Positions 50,813 through 59,970 of a stretch of 64,000 nt of DNA are shown here, one piece after another. Below the pieces are notes generated by a model. The model saw nothing but the letters and a program-made list of their open reading frames with translations, made no database searches and was not told where the DNA came from. This stretch comes from Phycisphaerales bacterium (lineage in GTDB: Bacteria; Planctomycetota; Phycisphaerae; Phycisphaerales; UBA1924). Numbering within the stretch: position 1 is the first letter of the stretch; every line of letters starts with the position of its first letter. The position numbers and the translations under genes are program-made. The stretch lies in NCBI GenBank assembly GCA_947459215.1, contig CANHCQ010000003.1, positions 1 through 64,000 on the forward strand, written 5' to 3'.

Positions 50813-51760
50813 TCACAGCAGGCCGAGGCGTTTGAGGTCTTCGATGGGTTCGTCGAAGGAGCAGCTGCCGAAGGTGAGGGCGAAGGCTTCGCGGGTGCGG
50901 GCGATTTCGGTGATGTCGAGGACGTGGTTGCGCCAGGTGAGGCCCTGATCGGTGCAGATGAATGACTTGGGGTCGGTTTCGGAGAGGACCTGGGCGGCGT
51001 CTTCGGCGCGGATGCCGTGGGTGAAGACGAAGCAGCCGGCGACGAAGACGTTGAGGAAGCCGTGCATGGTGCAGGAGGGGCTGTCCTTCTCGTAGGTCAG
51101 ACGGAAGTCGCCACGGACGGGGTGGTGCAGGCCGGCTGTGGCTTTGAAGGGGATTTCGCAGTTGCGGCAGGCGACCATGAACTCCCCCACTGCGAGCGGG
51201 GTGGGGAATGCGGTGGCGGCGATGCCGCCGGTGCGGATCTTGGCGCCGCAGGTGTTTCCGGCGAGTGCGGCGAGGAAGCCGCGGGGGTCGCCGCCGGGGA
51301 GTTGATCGGCGGGCGGGACTTCGAAGAAGGGGAAGATGTCTTCGGGGATCTGGTCGAGCATGGGGTCAACGTCGTCGGCTTTGGCGACTTTGACTTCGAC
51401 GACATCGACGATGGCCTGGCCGGCGTCTTCGCGGGCGTGGGCTTCGTTGAAGCGGTGGATGAGTTCGAGATCTTCGGGCTTCTCGACGAGGGCGGAGATG
51501 CGCCAGGGTTCGCCGATGGAGGCTTGTTCGCGGTAGCCGCTGGTGGCGTTGGTGCCGGGCATCATGCTGGCGGCGGCGGCGCCGAGTTCGGCGAGGCGTG
51601 CGGCGGGGCAGACGAGGCGGGAGAGGAGCCACTCGTGCTCGCCGCGGATGGCGCGGGCGTAGGCCTCGGCGGCGGGCGCCATGTCGAGCTTTGCGGGGGG
51701 AAAGAGACCGGCGTAGTCGATGAGGCCGCCGACGAGAGTCCGCAGGCTACGGGATTCCAT
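50813..51760 (-). CDS. Conserved protein linked to fahA, function unknown
   Basis: The 315-residue protein begins MESRSLRTLVGGLIDYAGLF. It is a soluble alpha/beta protein with KIRTGGIAATAFPTPLAVGE, FKATAGLHHPVRGDF and FLNVFVAGCFVF; the (K)A/TAGLHHP segment could be part of a TIM-barrel active site with a pair of histidines. I do not recognise a named family. It directly precedes fahA in the same orientation, so a role in aromatic catabolism is plausible but unproven. Upstream codons to 51943 are not credible. Confidence 0.72.
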   Translation of the reverse strand: MESRSLRTLVGGLIDYAGLFPPAKLDMAPAAEAYARAIRGEHEWLLSRLVCPAARLAELGAAAASMMPGTNATSGYREQASIGEPWRISALVEKPEDLELIHRFNEAHAREDAGQAIVDVVEVKVAKADDVDPMLDQIPEDIFPFFEVPPADQLPGGDPRGFLAALAGNTCGAKIRTGGIAATAFPTPLAVGEFMVACRNCEIPFKATAGLHHPVRGDFRLTYEKDSPSCTMHGFLNVFVAGCFVFTHGIRAEDAAQVLSETDPKSFICTDQGLTWRNHVLDITEIARTREAFALTFGSCSFDEPIEDLKRLGLL

Positions 51761-51960
51761 GGGGAGAGGATACCGCGCTGGTGAAGGGCGGGCGATGCGT
51801 GGGCACCGCAACTGCGAAACGGTTGCGATCGAGGTGGTTGCGGGATGGCGGGTCACGTCGACCGGGGGTCGCGGCTTGGTGCTGGGTCGTCGATCGCGGA
51901 ATCCGAATGAGCCGGGGTGGGACCTTTGGCGCACGGATGGCAAGGCTGTCAGGTAGCCGC

Positions 51961-52027
51961 AGTCCCCTCACCTGCTTCGCCGTTGGCGAAGCGGTCCTCT
52001 CCCCGCGTGCGGGGAGAGGAGGCGCGG
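51961..52027. repeat. Two-hairpin repeat element, copy 2
   Basis: Stems GCTTCGCC/GGCGAAGC and CTCTCCCCGC/GCGGGGAGAG with leader CCCCTCACCT match copy 1 at 45187-45255. It lies just beyond the GspJ-like gene. Confidence 0.85.
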
Positions 52028-52049
52028 AGGCGAGTGCAATGGCGGTCGC

Positions 52050-52676
52050 TTACTCCTCGACGATTTCGAGGCGGCGGGGGACGACGCTGGAGACCATGCG
52101 GATGGTCGGGGCGGAGAGTTCGGTCTGGAGGTCGGTGTTGGCGGTGCTGGCGGGCTCGACGGTGAAGTCGACGGTGGCGCGCTTGAGGCGGGGGCCGATG
52201 TCGTACTCGAGGACGAACTTGGCGTCCTTGACGCCCTGGAGGAGCGGGGTCTGCTGGGTATCGGTGAGCGTGCCGTTGACGAAGGTCTTGAGGACGTAGT
52301 AGAGGGTGTGCGGTCCCTGCTCGCTGGAGAGGGCGTCGCGCTTCTCGATGCGGGTGATCTTGCGGGTGGCGGTGACGTCGTCCACGAATGAGACGAACTC
52401 CACGTAGTCGCTGGTGACGGGATTCTGGGCGGAGTCGTAGACGTCGGCGGGATAGGGGCCGAACTCGTCGCCGGTGCGGACCATGGTGAGCACGCGGTGC
52501 ATGACGATGCGGGAGACGATGTGGTTGGAAGCTGAGTCGGTGGTGAACTTGTACGCCCGGAAGGAGGCGTGGAGGGCGCTGAGGGTGGCGGCGAGCAGCG
52601 TGCCGGTGATCGTGAGCGCGATGAGCATCTCGATGAGGCTGAAGCCACGGGTGCGACGAGAAGTGAGCGTGTTCAA
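52050..52676 (-). CDS. GspJ/PilW-like minor pseudopilin
   Basis: The 208-residue protein has a class III signal, RTRGFSLIEMLIALTITGTL, with the normal glycine at -1 and glutamate at +5. The C-domain is beta-rich, with YDSAQNPVTSDYVEFVSFVD and VKDAKFVLEYDIGPRLKRAT, as in GspJ/PilW. The TTG start at 52674-52676 overlaps the preceding stop (TTGA) and is preceded by GGGAGGGC. It is the last gene of the pilus operon. Confidence 0.82.
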   Translation of the reverse strand: MNTLTSRRTRGFSLIEMLIALTITGTLLAATLSALHASFRAYKFTTDSASNHIVSRIVMHRVLTMVRTGDEFGPYPADVYDSAQNPVTSDYVEFVSFVDDVTATRKITRIEKRDALSSEQGPHTLYYVLKTFVNGTLTDTQQTPLLQGVKDAKFVLEYDIGPRLKRATVDFTVEPASTANTDLQTELSAPTIRMVSSVVPRRLEIVEE

Positions 52677-55552
52677 GGCTTGCCCTCCCGGTAAGTGAGC
52701 GACTTGGGAGTGAACGAGAGCGGGAGCATGATGCCGTCGGGGAGCGTCATGGTGGGGTTGAGGCGGAGTTGGACGCGTCCGTAGCCATTGAAGGGGACGG
52801 AGACGGCGCCGGCGGCGAGCTGCGCGGCGGTCGGCGTGGCGGTTGGGCCGAGGTCGGCGAGGCCGTCGGCGTTGAGGTCCCAACCGACGCTGGGCTTTCC
52901 GTTGATGATGGGAAGGGTGGCGGGATCGAGACCTTCGATGTCGCCGTTGGCGGCGCCGAAGTAACCGATGGAGAGGTTGAAATCGGCGGGGTTTCCGACG
53001 GGGTTGCCGCCGGCGTCGACCATGGGTGCGGTGCCCGGTGTCGGGGAGAAGGTCATGATCAGGGCGCCGTCGACGGCGACGTTGCCGCGGATGTCCATGA
53101 GTCCGGCGATGATGGCGCCGTTGAGCTGGATGTTCTGATCCTCGGGGGCGTTGAAGGTACCGACGTCGACGGAGTAGCCCGGGAGCATCATGCTGCTCTT
53201 GTTGATCTCGGCCATGTCCTCGGCCGGCGGGTTGTAGTCGGGGTCGTCGGGGTAGGTTGGGTGTTTGTTGCTGAACTTGGTCTTGCCGGTGAACTGGATC
53301 TTGTTGCGAACGTTGGTGAAGACGAGGGGATTGTCGCTGACGACCGAACCGACGATGGTGCAGTCGTGGAAGCGGATGTTGTTGGACATGGGCTTGGTGT
53401 CGGTGATGCGGAGGCCGCCGACGACAAGGGGGTTGGGGAGAGCGCTGTAGCCGGTGGTGAGCGAGACCTGGTTGGCGGGGATGTCGGCCTTGTCCATCGG
53501 GGTGTTGGCCATCAGGATCATTCTGGCGGGCGGGATGGCGGTGTTGGGCAGCATCGTGGGGTAGCTGTTCTCGCCTGCGCCGTCGCCGTACACATAGCGA
53601 GGAGCGGCGAGCCCGGGGAAGCCGTCGGTCTGGATGGTCTGCTTGCCGTACTCGGACCAGAGGACGTGGGTGTTGTCGGTGGTGGTGCGGACGAAGGTGA
53701 CACCGATGAAGGTGCAGTTGAGGAAGAGGGCGTTGGTGCCGGCGGGGATCTGGACGTTCTTGAACGTCATGTTCTGATAGACGGGGCGGTAGTAGCAGTC
53801 GGTGTAGGAGGGCGAGTTGAAGGGCATCTTCTCCCAGTAGGCGGTGAGGTAGTTGTCGGGGCGGCCGTCGTTGTTGTTGTCGGGATCGACGCGCTCGAAG
53901 CGGGGCTGGGTGGATGTCTTCAGTTTGGTTTCAACGTAGGTTGAGAGTGCCGAGGTCGAAACGCCGAGCTGTGCGGCGACCTGGGCGTTGAAGGCGTTGC
54001 CGTCGGCGAGCGTCGCGAGGGTGGACTGCTGCCCGCTGAACATGTTGTTGTTCACGTCAGGGAGGACGAGGTCGTTGACGCCGAAGTTCTGGGCGGACTT
54101 GCCGGTGCCGGGCAGGACGCCGCCCTGGACGTCGTCGGAGATCGCGCCGAGGTTTGAAACCCAGTTGGACTGCGTGGCCTTGAAGAGCAGGCGGCCGGTC
54201 ACTTTGCCGTAGCGGTCCTTGCGGTCGATCCAGCCATCGCGCCAGCCGAGGGTGCGATCGTCCTCGTCGGCGATGGCTTCGCCGTCGTCCCAGCGGCCGT
54301 TGAGGTTCGCGTCGTTGTATCCGAAGGTGTTGTTCTTGTTGCGGTCAATATTGGCGCCATCGATGAGCAGGGCGAGGTTTTCGTCTCCGGTGAACTCGGC
54401 GGTGACGCCCTCGGCGGGGGTCCCTTCGCGGAGCGCGTTCGAGAGGGCGACCTTGCCGTCGCCGTTCTTGTCGTAGTGGCGGATGAAGATGGAGAAGTCC
54501 TCGATGTAGCCGTTGTCGTTGGGATCGGTGAAGGCGTTGTCGGCGGCGCCGCTGGCGTCGTAGTCGTTGGTGTTGGAGGGGATTCCGAGGGACTCGAGCG
54601 GGTGGTTCATGCGGAGGCGGTTGTCGCCGTCGGCGTCGTAGAGCTTGACGCCTGCGTAGAAGTCGGCGAGCTTGGCGTCGAGGACCGAGTCGATGCCGCG
54701 GAAGTCGCTGCGCATGACGAGGGGCTCGGCGTGGGGCTTGTCGAGCTGGTTGTAGCGCATGCCCATGTCGCCCTGGACGAGGACGTTCTTTCCGAGGAGA
54801 ACGCGGGAGGGGCTGACGATGGCCTGCTTGACCTTCTTGCCGAGTTCGAAGTCCTGCATGATGGTGCGGCTGACAGACTGACCGGCGCGGGTGTAACCGA
54901 AGTCAAAGCCGGTGACGATGGCGCGGATGGTCTTGCCGTCGGCGAGCGGGGCGTAGGTGACGCTGTAGCCGACGCTCGGGGTGCCGTTGGTGCCGGAGTC
55001 GATGCCGACGACGGGGGTGTAGAGCCAGCCGGACGCGGCGTACTGGGTGAGGTCGACCCCGCTGATGGCGTTGCCGATCGTCGGCTGCGAGACGCCCTTG
55101 CCGGTGATGACGTTCTGGTCGGCGGCGTGGCGGTTGGCGACAGCCTGAGCAAGACCGGAAGGCGTGGAAGATTCGGGGTAGGAACTGAGCGGGGTGCGGA
55201 CCTGCACGGTGCCGGCACCGGACATGTTGCCTTCCCACATCTGGGAGGCGAGCGTGCCGGTGATGTTGCTCTTGCTGATGATGAAGCGCTGGGCGGCTTC
55301 CTGGAGGCGAGCGCTGGCGATCTGCAGGCCGGTCTCGGCGGCGCCGAGGGCGCGGACGACGTGCACATGTGTGGAGGCGGTGCGGATGTTGCCGCGGCTG
55401 CTGATCGCCATGGCGGCAGCGAGGGAGCCGAAGATGATGAGGAACATCATGGCGAGAATCGACGCGACGCCGCGCTCGCGGGTGCTGGTCGTTCGGCCTG
55501 ACGCCTGACGCAGGCGGGCGGGACGCGTGAGGTTGTTGATCCGGAGCTTCAT
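52673..55552 (-). CDS. PilX-like pilus assembly protein with calcium-binding repeats
   Basis: The 959-residue protein has a basic N-terminus and one membrane helix (GVASILAMMFLIIFGSLAAA), as in PilX/GspK-type proteins that lack a G-F-T-L-I-E signal. The large exported part carries several Dx[DN]xDG-type calcium loops: DADGDNRL, DPNDNGYIED, DKNGDGKVAL, DANLNGRWDDGE, DPDNNNDGRPD and DLNADGLADL. These resemble dockerin or EF-hand loops and suggest calcium-dependent folding or pilus regulation, as known for PilY1 and GspK. Typical PilX is under 250 residues. The C-terminal half also looks beta-helical. Confidence 0.8.
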   Translation of the reverse strand: MKLRINNLTRPARLRQASGRTTSTRERGVASILAMMFLIIFGSLAAAMAISSRGNIRTASTHVHVVRALGAAETGLQIASARLQEAAQRFIISKSNITGTLASQMWEGNMSGAGTVQVRTPLSSYPESSTPSGLAQAVANRHAADQNVITGKGVSQPTIGNAISGVDLTQYAASGWLYTPVVGIDSGTNGTPSVGYSVTYAPLADGKTIRAIVTGFDFGYTRAGQSVSRTIMQDFELGKKVKQAIVSPSRVLLGKNVLVQGDMGMRYNQLDKPHAEPLVMRSDFRGIDSVLDAKLADFYAGVKLYDADGDNRLRMNHPLESLGIPSNTNDYDASGAADNAFTDPNDNGYIEDFSIFIRHYDKNGDGKVALSNALREGTPAEGVTAEFTGDENLALLIDGANIDRNKNNTFGYNDANLNGRWDDGEAIADEDDRTLGWRDGWIDRKDRYGKVTGRLLFKATQSNWVSNLGAISDDVQGGVLPGTGKSAQNFGVNDLVLPDVNNNMFSGQQSTLATLADGNAFNAQVAAQLGVSTSALSTYVETKLKTSTQPRFERVDPDNNNDGRPDNYLTAYWEKMPFNSPSYTDCYYRPVYQNMTFKNVQIPAGTNALFLNCTFIGVTFVRTTTDNTHVLWSEYGKQTIQTDGFPGLAAPRYVYGDGAGENSYPTMLPNTAIPPARMILMANTPMDKADIPANQVSLTTGYSALPNPLVVGGLRITDTKPMSNNIRFHDCTIVGSVVSDNPLVFTNVRNKIQFTGKTKFSNKHPTYPDDPDYNPPAEDMAEINKSSMMLPGYSVDVGTFNAPEDQNIQLNGAIIAGLMDIRGNVAVDGALIMTFSPTPGTAPMVDAGGNPVGNPADFNLSIGYFGAANGDIEGLDPATLPIINGKPSVGWDLNADGLADLGPTATPTAAQLAAGAVSVPFNGYGRVQLRLNPTMTLPDGIMLPLSFTPKSLTYREGKP

Positions 55553-55609
55553 GGTTCACTCGCTGCTTGCTTGGTTGTCACTCGAATCACGCCGCGCTTG
55601 GGGCTGACG

Positions 55610-56281
55610 TCAGGGCACGACCCAGACCAACCGCGTCACTTCCGCGGGCTGGGTGTCGTACGGCCCCTGGTACGTGACGACGACGGTGACACGAAGGGGG
55701 AACTGATCCACGGGGATGCCGGGGTCGCTGCCGGAGGGAGCAACGAAGTAGCCGTCGGCGCGGACGGTGGCGAGATTGAGCGGATCGACCTTTTCGACGG
55801 TGACGTTCTGCTGCCAACCTTCGAGCGACTTGGGCTCACCTTCGTCGTCGAGTTGCACGACGCCGTCGGCGTCGGTCATGGGGACGACGGTACCTGCGGC
55901 GGCGACGGGGCCGGGCATGTTGCCGTCGCGCCCGAAGATCTTGCCGTCGAAGTCGGTGAGGCAGTTGAAGTCGCGGACGACGACCTTCTCGGCGCCTGCG
56001 CCCCAGCCGACGACGGTCTGGCCGTTGACGGAGAGGCCGATCACGGGGTCGTACTTGGGGAGCCGTCGGGACAGCTCTCGGACTTCGTTGGCCAGGAGCG
56101 CGCCGGTGGCGGCACGGCTGGACCAGTTGTTCTGCTCGTTGAAGGCACGCTGCGCGTCGACAAACGCGAGCACGCCGACGCCGATGATGACCAGCGCGAG
56201 GCTGGTCTCCAGCAGGGTGAACCCGCGGCGACCGTGCGAGCGTCGGGCGGGACGGGAACGAACACAAGTTGCGAGGCGCAT
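55610..56281 (-). CDS. PilV/GspI-like minor pseudopilin
   Basis: The 223-residue protein starts with an arginine-rich leader and the class III signal GRRGFTLLETSLALVIIGVG, with glycine at -1 and glutamate at +5. LLETSLALVIIGVGVLAFVD matches the PilV/GspI consensus. The beta-rich C-domain ends VTRLVWVVP. It lies between pilC and the PilX-like gene, the normal place for minor pilins that prime fibre assembly. Confidence 0.85.
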   Translation of the reverse strand: MRLATCVRSRPARRSHGRRGFTLLETSLALVIIGVGVLAFVDAQRAFNEQNNWSSRAATGALLANEVRELSRRLPKYDPVIGLSVNGQTVVGWGAGAEKVVVRDFNCLTDFDGKIFGRDGNMPGPVAAAGTVVPMTDADGVVQLDDEGEPKSLEGWQQNVTVEKVDPLNLATVRADGYFVAPSGSDPGIPVDQFPLRVTVVVTYQGPYDTQPAEVTRLVWVVP

Positions 56282-56348
56282 AGCGGCGACTCCCCTCGCC
56301 GCCGCACGCGCGCCGTGCGTGCGGCATCCAGCACCAAGTATCGGATAT

Positions 56349-57572
56349 CTATTTGACGATCTGGCTCATCTTGAAGATTGGCAGGATGATCGCCATGGCG
56401 ATGAAGCCGACGATGACGCCCATGACGAGGATCATGATGGGTTCGATAAGGCTGGTGACGGCCTTGATGTGGTCCTTGAGCGCCTTCTGGTAGAAGACGC
56501 TGATCTCGTCGAGAACCTCGCCGAGCTTACCGGACTCTTCGCCCGCGGCGATCATCTGGCTGACGGCGCGGGGGAGGAGGGTTTCCTTGGTGAGCGTGCC
56601 GGTGATCTTCTTGCCCTGCTTGACGTTGCTGTAGACCTTCTTCCACATGGCGTGGTAGAGCTGGTTGCCGCTGATCTCGCCGGTGATGGCGAGGGTGTCG
56701 AGCATGGGGACGCCGGCGTTGATGAGCTGGCCCATGGTCTGGAGCGAGCGGCTGATGTATAGCGAGCGGAACATGGTTCGGACGATGGGAATGGTGAGTT
56801 TGAGCTTGTCGACCCAGAAGGCGCCGATCTCGGTCTTGGTGAACGCGAAGCCGCCGCCGCCGATGAGGGCGAGTCCGCCGAGGAGATAGGGCCAATTGGC
56901 GACGGTGAAGCGTGAGACGCTCATGAGGAAGGTCGTGGCCCAGGGGAGCACGTCTTCCTTGCCTTCGAACACCGAGTAGAACTTGGGAAGAACGAAGGTG
57001 AGCAGGAAGACCGTCACCGCGATCGCCAAGGTGCCGATGACGCCGGGGTAGATGGCGGCGCCGACGACCATCTTCTTGGTCTCGATCTGCTGGGCGATAT
57101 AGCCGGCGATACGGTCGAGCATCTTGGCGAAGGAGCCGGACATTTCCGAGGCCCGGGTCATGTTGACGTAGAGAGGGCCGAAGAGCTTGGGGTGCTTGGA
57201 GATCGCCTCGGAGAACTGCTTGCCGCTCTCGACGTCGTTCTTGAGCTGGACGATGATCTTCTTGAAACCGGCGTGCTCGGTCTGCTCGGCGATGCCGTCG
57301 AGCGCGGCGCGGAGGTTGATGCCGGCGCGGATCATGACGGCGAGCTGGGTCGTGAAGTCGAGGACGTGCTTCTGGGTGGGCTTGCCGGCGTTGAGTTCCT
57401 TGAACTTCGCCAGAAGTCCACCGCCCGACTCGCCTCCGAGTGCCAGCGAGATGCTGAGGACCTGGGAGCCCTGGTTGCGCAGGATGGTCGCAGCGCTGGT
57501 GGCGGAGTCGGCGGCGACGACACCGGTGGTGGTCTGGCCGGCGCTGGTACGAACTTGGTAGCGATAGTTGGG
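56349..57572 (-). CDS. pilC: Type IV pilus/type II secretion platform protein PilC/GspF
   Basis: The 407-residue inner-membrane protein has two GspF domains: RAGINLRAALDGIAEQTEHA with LFGPLYVNMTRASEMSGSFA, and NAGVPMLDTLAITGEISGNQ with PRAVSQMIAAGEESGKLGEV. Hydrophobic helices are VIGTLAIAVTVFLLTFVLPK and IMILVMGVIVGFIAMAIILP. It is the platform that the extension ATPase acts on. ATG at 57570-57572 (MPNYRYQVRT) fits; the codons upstream are repeat sequence. Confidence 0.94.
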   Translation of the reverse strand, partial: PNYRYQVRTSAGQTTTGVVAADSATSAATILRNQGSQVLSISLALGGESGGGLLAKFKELNAGKPTQKHVLDFTTQLAVMIRAGINLRAALDGIAEQTEHAGFKKIIVQLKNDVESGKQFSEAISKHPKLFGPLYVNMTRASEMSGSFAKMLDRIAGYIAQQIETKKMVVGAAIYPGVIGTLAIAVTVFLLTFVLPKFYSVFEGKEDVLPWATTFLMSVSRFTVANWPYLLGGLALIGGGGFAFTKTEIGAFWVDKLKLTIPIVRTMFRSLYISRSLQTMGQLINAGVPMLDTLAITGEISGNQLYHAMWKKVYSNVKQGKKITGTLTKETLLPRAVSQMIAAGEESGKLGEVLDEISVFYQKALKDHIKAVTSLIEPIMILVMGVIVGFIAMAIILPIFKMSQIVK

Positions 57573-57576
57573 CATG

Positions 57577-57694
57577 GTGAGTGCAGGCACTGGGCACTAG
57601 GGACTAGGCACTAGTGCATGGGTTTCGTACGAGTCTCCCAACAGCGGCTCCTGACTTTCCTAGTGCCAAGGGCCTGTTGCCAAGTGCCTACTCC
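57577..57694. repeat. Inverted pair of GGCACTA-type heptamer repeats
   Basis: Left arm 57577-57614 contains GGCACTG, GGCACTA, GGGACTA and GGCACTA; right arm 57660-57694 holds the reverse complements CTAGTGCC and AAGTGCC. It separates pilC and pilT. Confidence 0.78.
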
Positions 57695-58750
57695 TTATGC
57701 CGCCAGCTGGCGATCCAGCTTGTCGGGGTACGCGGCCTGGGCGATGGCGTCGTCGCGGCTGATCATGCCGTTGAAGTAGAGCGACGCGATGGCGGTGTCG
57801 AGGCTGCACATGCCGATGGCGCGGTTGGTCTCGATGACGTTGGGGATCTCGAAGCTGCGGGCCTCGCGGATGAGGTTGCGCACGGCGGGCGTGCAGAGGA
57901 GCACCTCGACGGCGGGCACCATGCCCGGGGCGTCGGTGCGGCTGAAGAGCGTCTGGCAGACGACGGCCTGCAGCGTGTTGGCGAGCATCGAGCGGATCTG
58001 GTTCTGCTGGCCGGCGGGGTACATATCGATGATGCGTTCCACGGTCTGGGACGCGTTCACGGTGTGCAGGGTGGAGAGGACCAAGTGGCCGGTCTCGGCG
58101 GCGGAGATGGCGAGCGAGGTGGTCTCGAGGTCGCGCATTTCGCCGACGAGGATGATGTCGGGGTCCTGACGCAGGGCGTGCTTGAGGCCGCTGGAGAAGC
58201 TGGGCATGTCCTGGCCGAGCTCGCGCTGTTCGAGGACGCACTGCTTGCTCTCGAACATGTATTCGACGGGGTCTTCGAGGGTGATGATGTGCTTCTTGTA
58301 GCGCTGGTTCATCGCCTCGATCATGGCGGCGAGTGTGGTGGACTTACCCGAACCGGTGTCGCCGGTGACGAGGACGAGGCCGCGGGGCAGGTAGGTGAGG
58401 CGGGCGATGACCTCGGGGAGATTGAGCTTGGCGAGCGGCGGAACCTTGGTCTTGATGCCGCGCATGGCGAGGCCGATCTGGCCGCGCTGGCAGTGGGCGT
58501 TGACGCGGTAGCGGCTGAGGCCTTCGACGAAGTAGGAGAAGTCGGCGTCCTTCTGACGCTCGTAGGTGGCCTGGGTCTCTTTGGAGGCCATCTGCTCGAA
58601 GAACTTCTTGGCGACTTCCGGGGTGATGACCGGGAAGTCCATGCGGGTCATGACCTGATGAATGCGGCACATCGGGGGCTGGCCGGCGATGAGGTGCACG
58701 TCGGAGGCGTCCGCCTCGAAGGCCGTCTTGAGAATCGTGTTCAGATCCAC
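57695..58750 (-). CDS. pilT: Type IV pilus retraction ATPase PilT
   Basis: The 351-residue protein has the PilT N-domain (FEADASDVHLIAGQPPMCRI), Walker A VTGDTGSGKSTTLAAMI, the acidic box HIITLEDPVEYMFES, Walker B PDIILVGEMRDLETTSLAIS and His box TGHLVLSTLHT, plus the AIRNLIRE-like end (AVRNLIREARSFEIPNVI). GTG at 58748-58750, with AGGAG 8 nt upstream, gives the exact family start; longer in-frame codons are unlikely. It is the first gene of the pilus operon. Confidence 0.94.
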   Translation of the reverse strand: MDLNTILKTAFEADASDVHLIAGQPPMCRIHQVMTRMDFPVITPEVAKKFFEQMASKETQATYERQKDADFSYFVEGLSRYRVNAHCQRGQIGLAMRGIKTKVPPLAKLNLPEVIARLTYLPRGLVLVTGDTGSGKSTTLAAMIEAMNQRYKKHIITLEDPVEYMFESKQCVLEQRELGQDMPSFSSGLKHALRQDPDIILVGEMRDLETTSLAISAAETGHLVLSTLHTVNASQTVERIIDMYPAGQQNQIRSMLANTLQAVVCQTLFSRTDAPGMVPAVEVLLCTPAVRNLIREARSFEIPNVIETNRAIGMCSLDTAIASLYFNGMISRDDAIAQAAYPDKLDRQLAA

Positions 58751-58966
58751 TTTGCCGCTCCTGGAGTGCCAGCGCGTCGGCGCGCCGAGTCTCTCTATGG
58801 ATCGGACGGCAGACGCGGTGGCTTCGCTGGCCCGCTCGATCCCCATCAACGTCGCGCCCACCTTAACTGGCCTAGGCGGACGAGACGGAATAAACGGACC
58901 GGGGAGGAGCTCGGGCTCGCGCGCGGGTGGTGGCTTCGGGGCGATGCCCTTGCTCGATGCGGTGGC

Positions 58967-59947
58967 TCAGGGCGACTTTGGATTCTGCGGTTCGAGCAGA
59001 GGTCGCACGGCCTGTTCGAGGCACTCGGCGAGCAGGTTCTGTCCGGAAGACGTCGGGTGGATGTCGTCCTGAAACACGGTGTCGCCCTTGGCGAGCGCGG
59101 GGGCGAAATGTGTTCGGGTGTAGGAGAGGGGAATGGCCGTGGTAGTGACCATGTCTTTCAGGAGGCGTCGGCCTCGGTCGAGGGAGTGATCGGTGTCCGA
59201 CTTACCCTCGATCTCGCCGCGGGTTTCGTGGAGGACGATGGCGATTGGGAGATTGCGAGAGCGAGCGAAGGCGATGAGGTCGATCGCGCTCTGCATCGCC
59301 TGGGTGAAGGCATTCTCAGAGGGAACGGGGGTCGCAGTTGGGGAGCGACGCAGCCGCGGGAGGGCGTAGCGAGTGATCAACTCCCCCACTGCCAGCAGCG
59401 GACGCTGCTCGGGTTGATCGTCGCGAAGACCATCAAAGCGGGGGACATCCGACGCGTCGTGGCTACTCCAGACGATGACGGCGGCATCGGCGTCGAAGGT
59501 GCCGAACTTCTCGAGGTACGCGAGCTCGTTCGCGGGGCCCCAGCTTCCGGCGCTGATGTTGAGCACGCGGACGGGTCGGTTGAGTTGCGTGGCGAGGGCA
59601 CGCTCGAGCAGCGTGGTGGCGATCTCGGTGTCGTCGAGCAGGGCTCCGCCGTTGACGACGCTGTCGCCGATCACGAGCACGCGGAACTCGTTGGGATCGG
59701 ATTTCTTGGCTTCAATCTCGGGGGAGCGCTGCGACCAGCGGTTGATGTGGATGGTGTGGCCGAAGCGGCGGTAGGTCCCGGGCTTGAGGACGTACTCGAT
59801 CGCGTCGTCTTTCTGGAACAGCGGCGGGTCGCCGAGGCCCAAGCCGAAGCGGGCCACAAGTTCGGCGGCAAGGAGCGTCGCCACGAGCCCGAGCGCTGCC
59901 GCTCGGAGCCAAGGTCGGCGTCGTCGGTTGCGTCGGTGTGGGATCAA
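58967..59947 (-). CDS. SGNH-hydrolase-like membrane-anchored protein
   Basis: The 326-residue protein has an N-terminal anchor (AAALGLVATLLAAELVARFG) and an SGNH/GDSL fold: block I VLVIGDSVVNGGALLDD with serine, WGPANELAYLEKF for the glycine/asparagine region, and C-terminal DDIHPTSSGQNLLAE with aspartate and histidine. Such proteins act as esterases or in exopolysaccharide acylation. TTG at 59945-59947 is chosen because upstream codons overlap rnhA; the true start is uncertain. Confidence 0.75.
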   Translation of the reverse strand: MIPHRRNRRRRPWLRAAALGLVATLLAAELVARFGLGLGDPPLFQKDDAIEYVLKPGTYRRFGHTIHINRWSQRSPEIEAKKSDPNEFRVLVIGDSVVNGGALLDDTEIATTLLERALATQLNRPVRVLNISAGSWGPANELAYLEKFGTFDADAAVIVWSSHDASDVPRFDGLRDDQPEQRPLLAVGELITRYALPRLRRSPTATPVPSENAFTQAMQSAIDLIAFARSRNLPIAIVLHETRGEIEGKSDTDHSLDRGRRLLKDMVTTTAIPLSYTRTHFAPALAKGDTVFQDDIHPTSSGQNLLAECLEQAVRPLLEPQNPKSP

Positions 59948-59970
59948 CGGGTGCCTCGCGTGATTGGACG

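Noticed and set aside
49551-50948. 465-codon open frame antisense to fahA
   Set aside because: fahA motifs are complete on the minus strand and the plus frame is low complexity.
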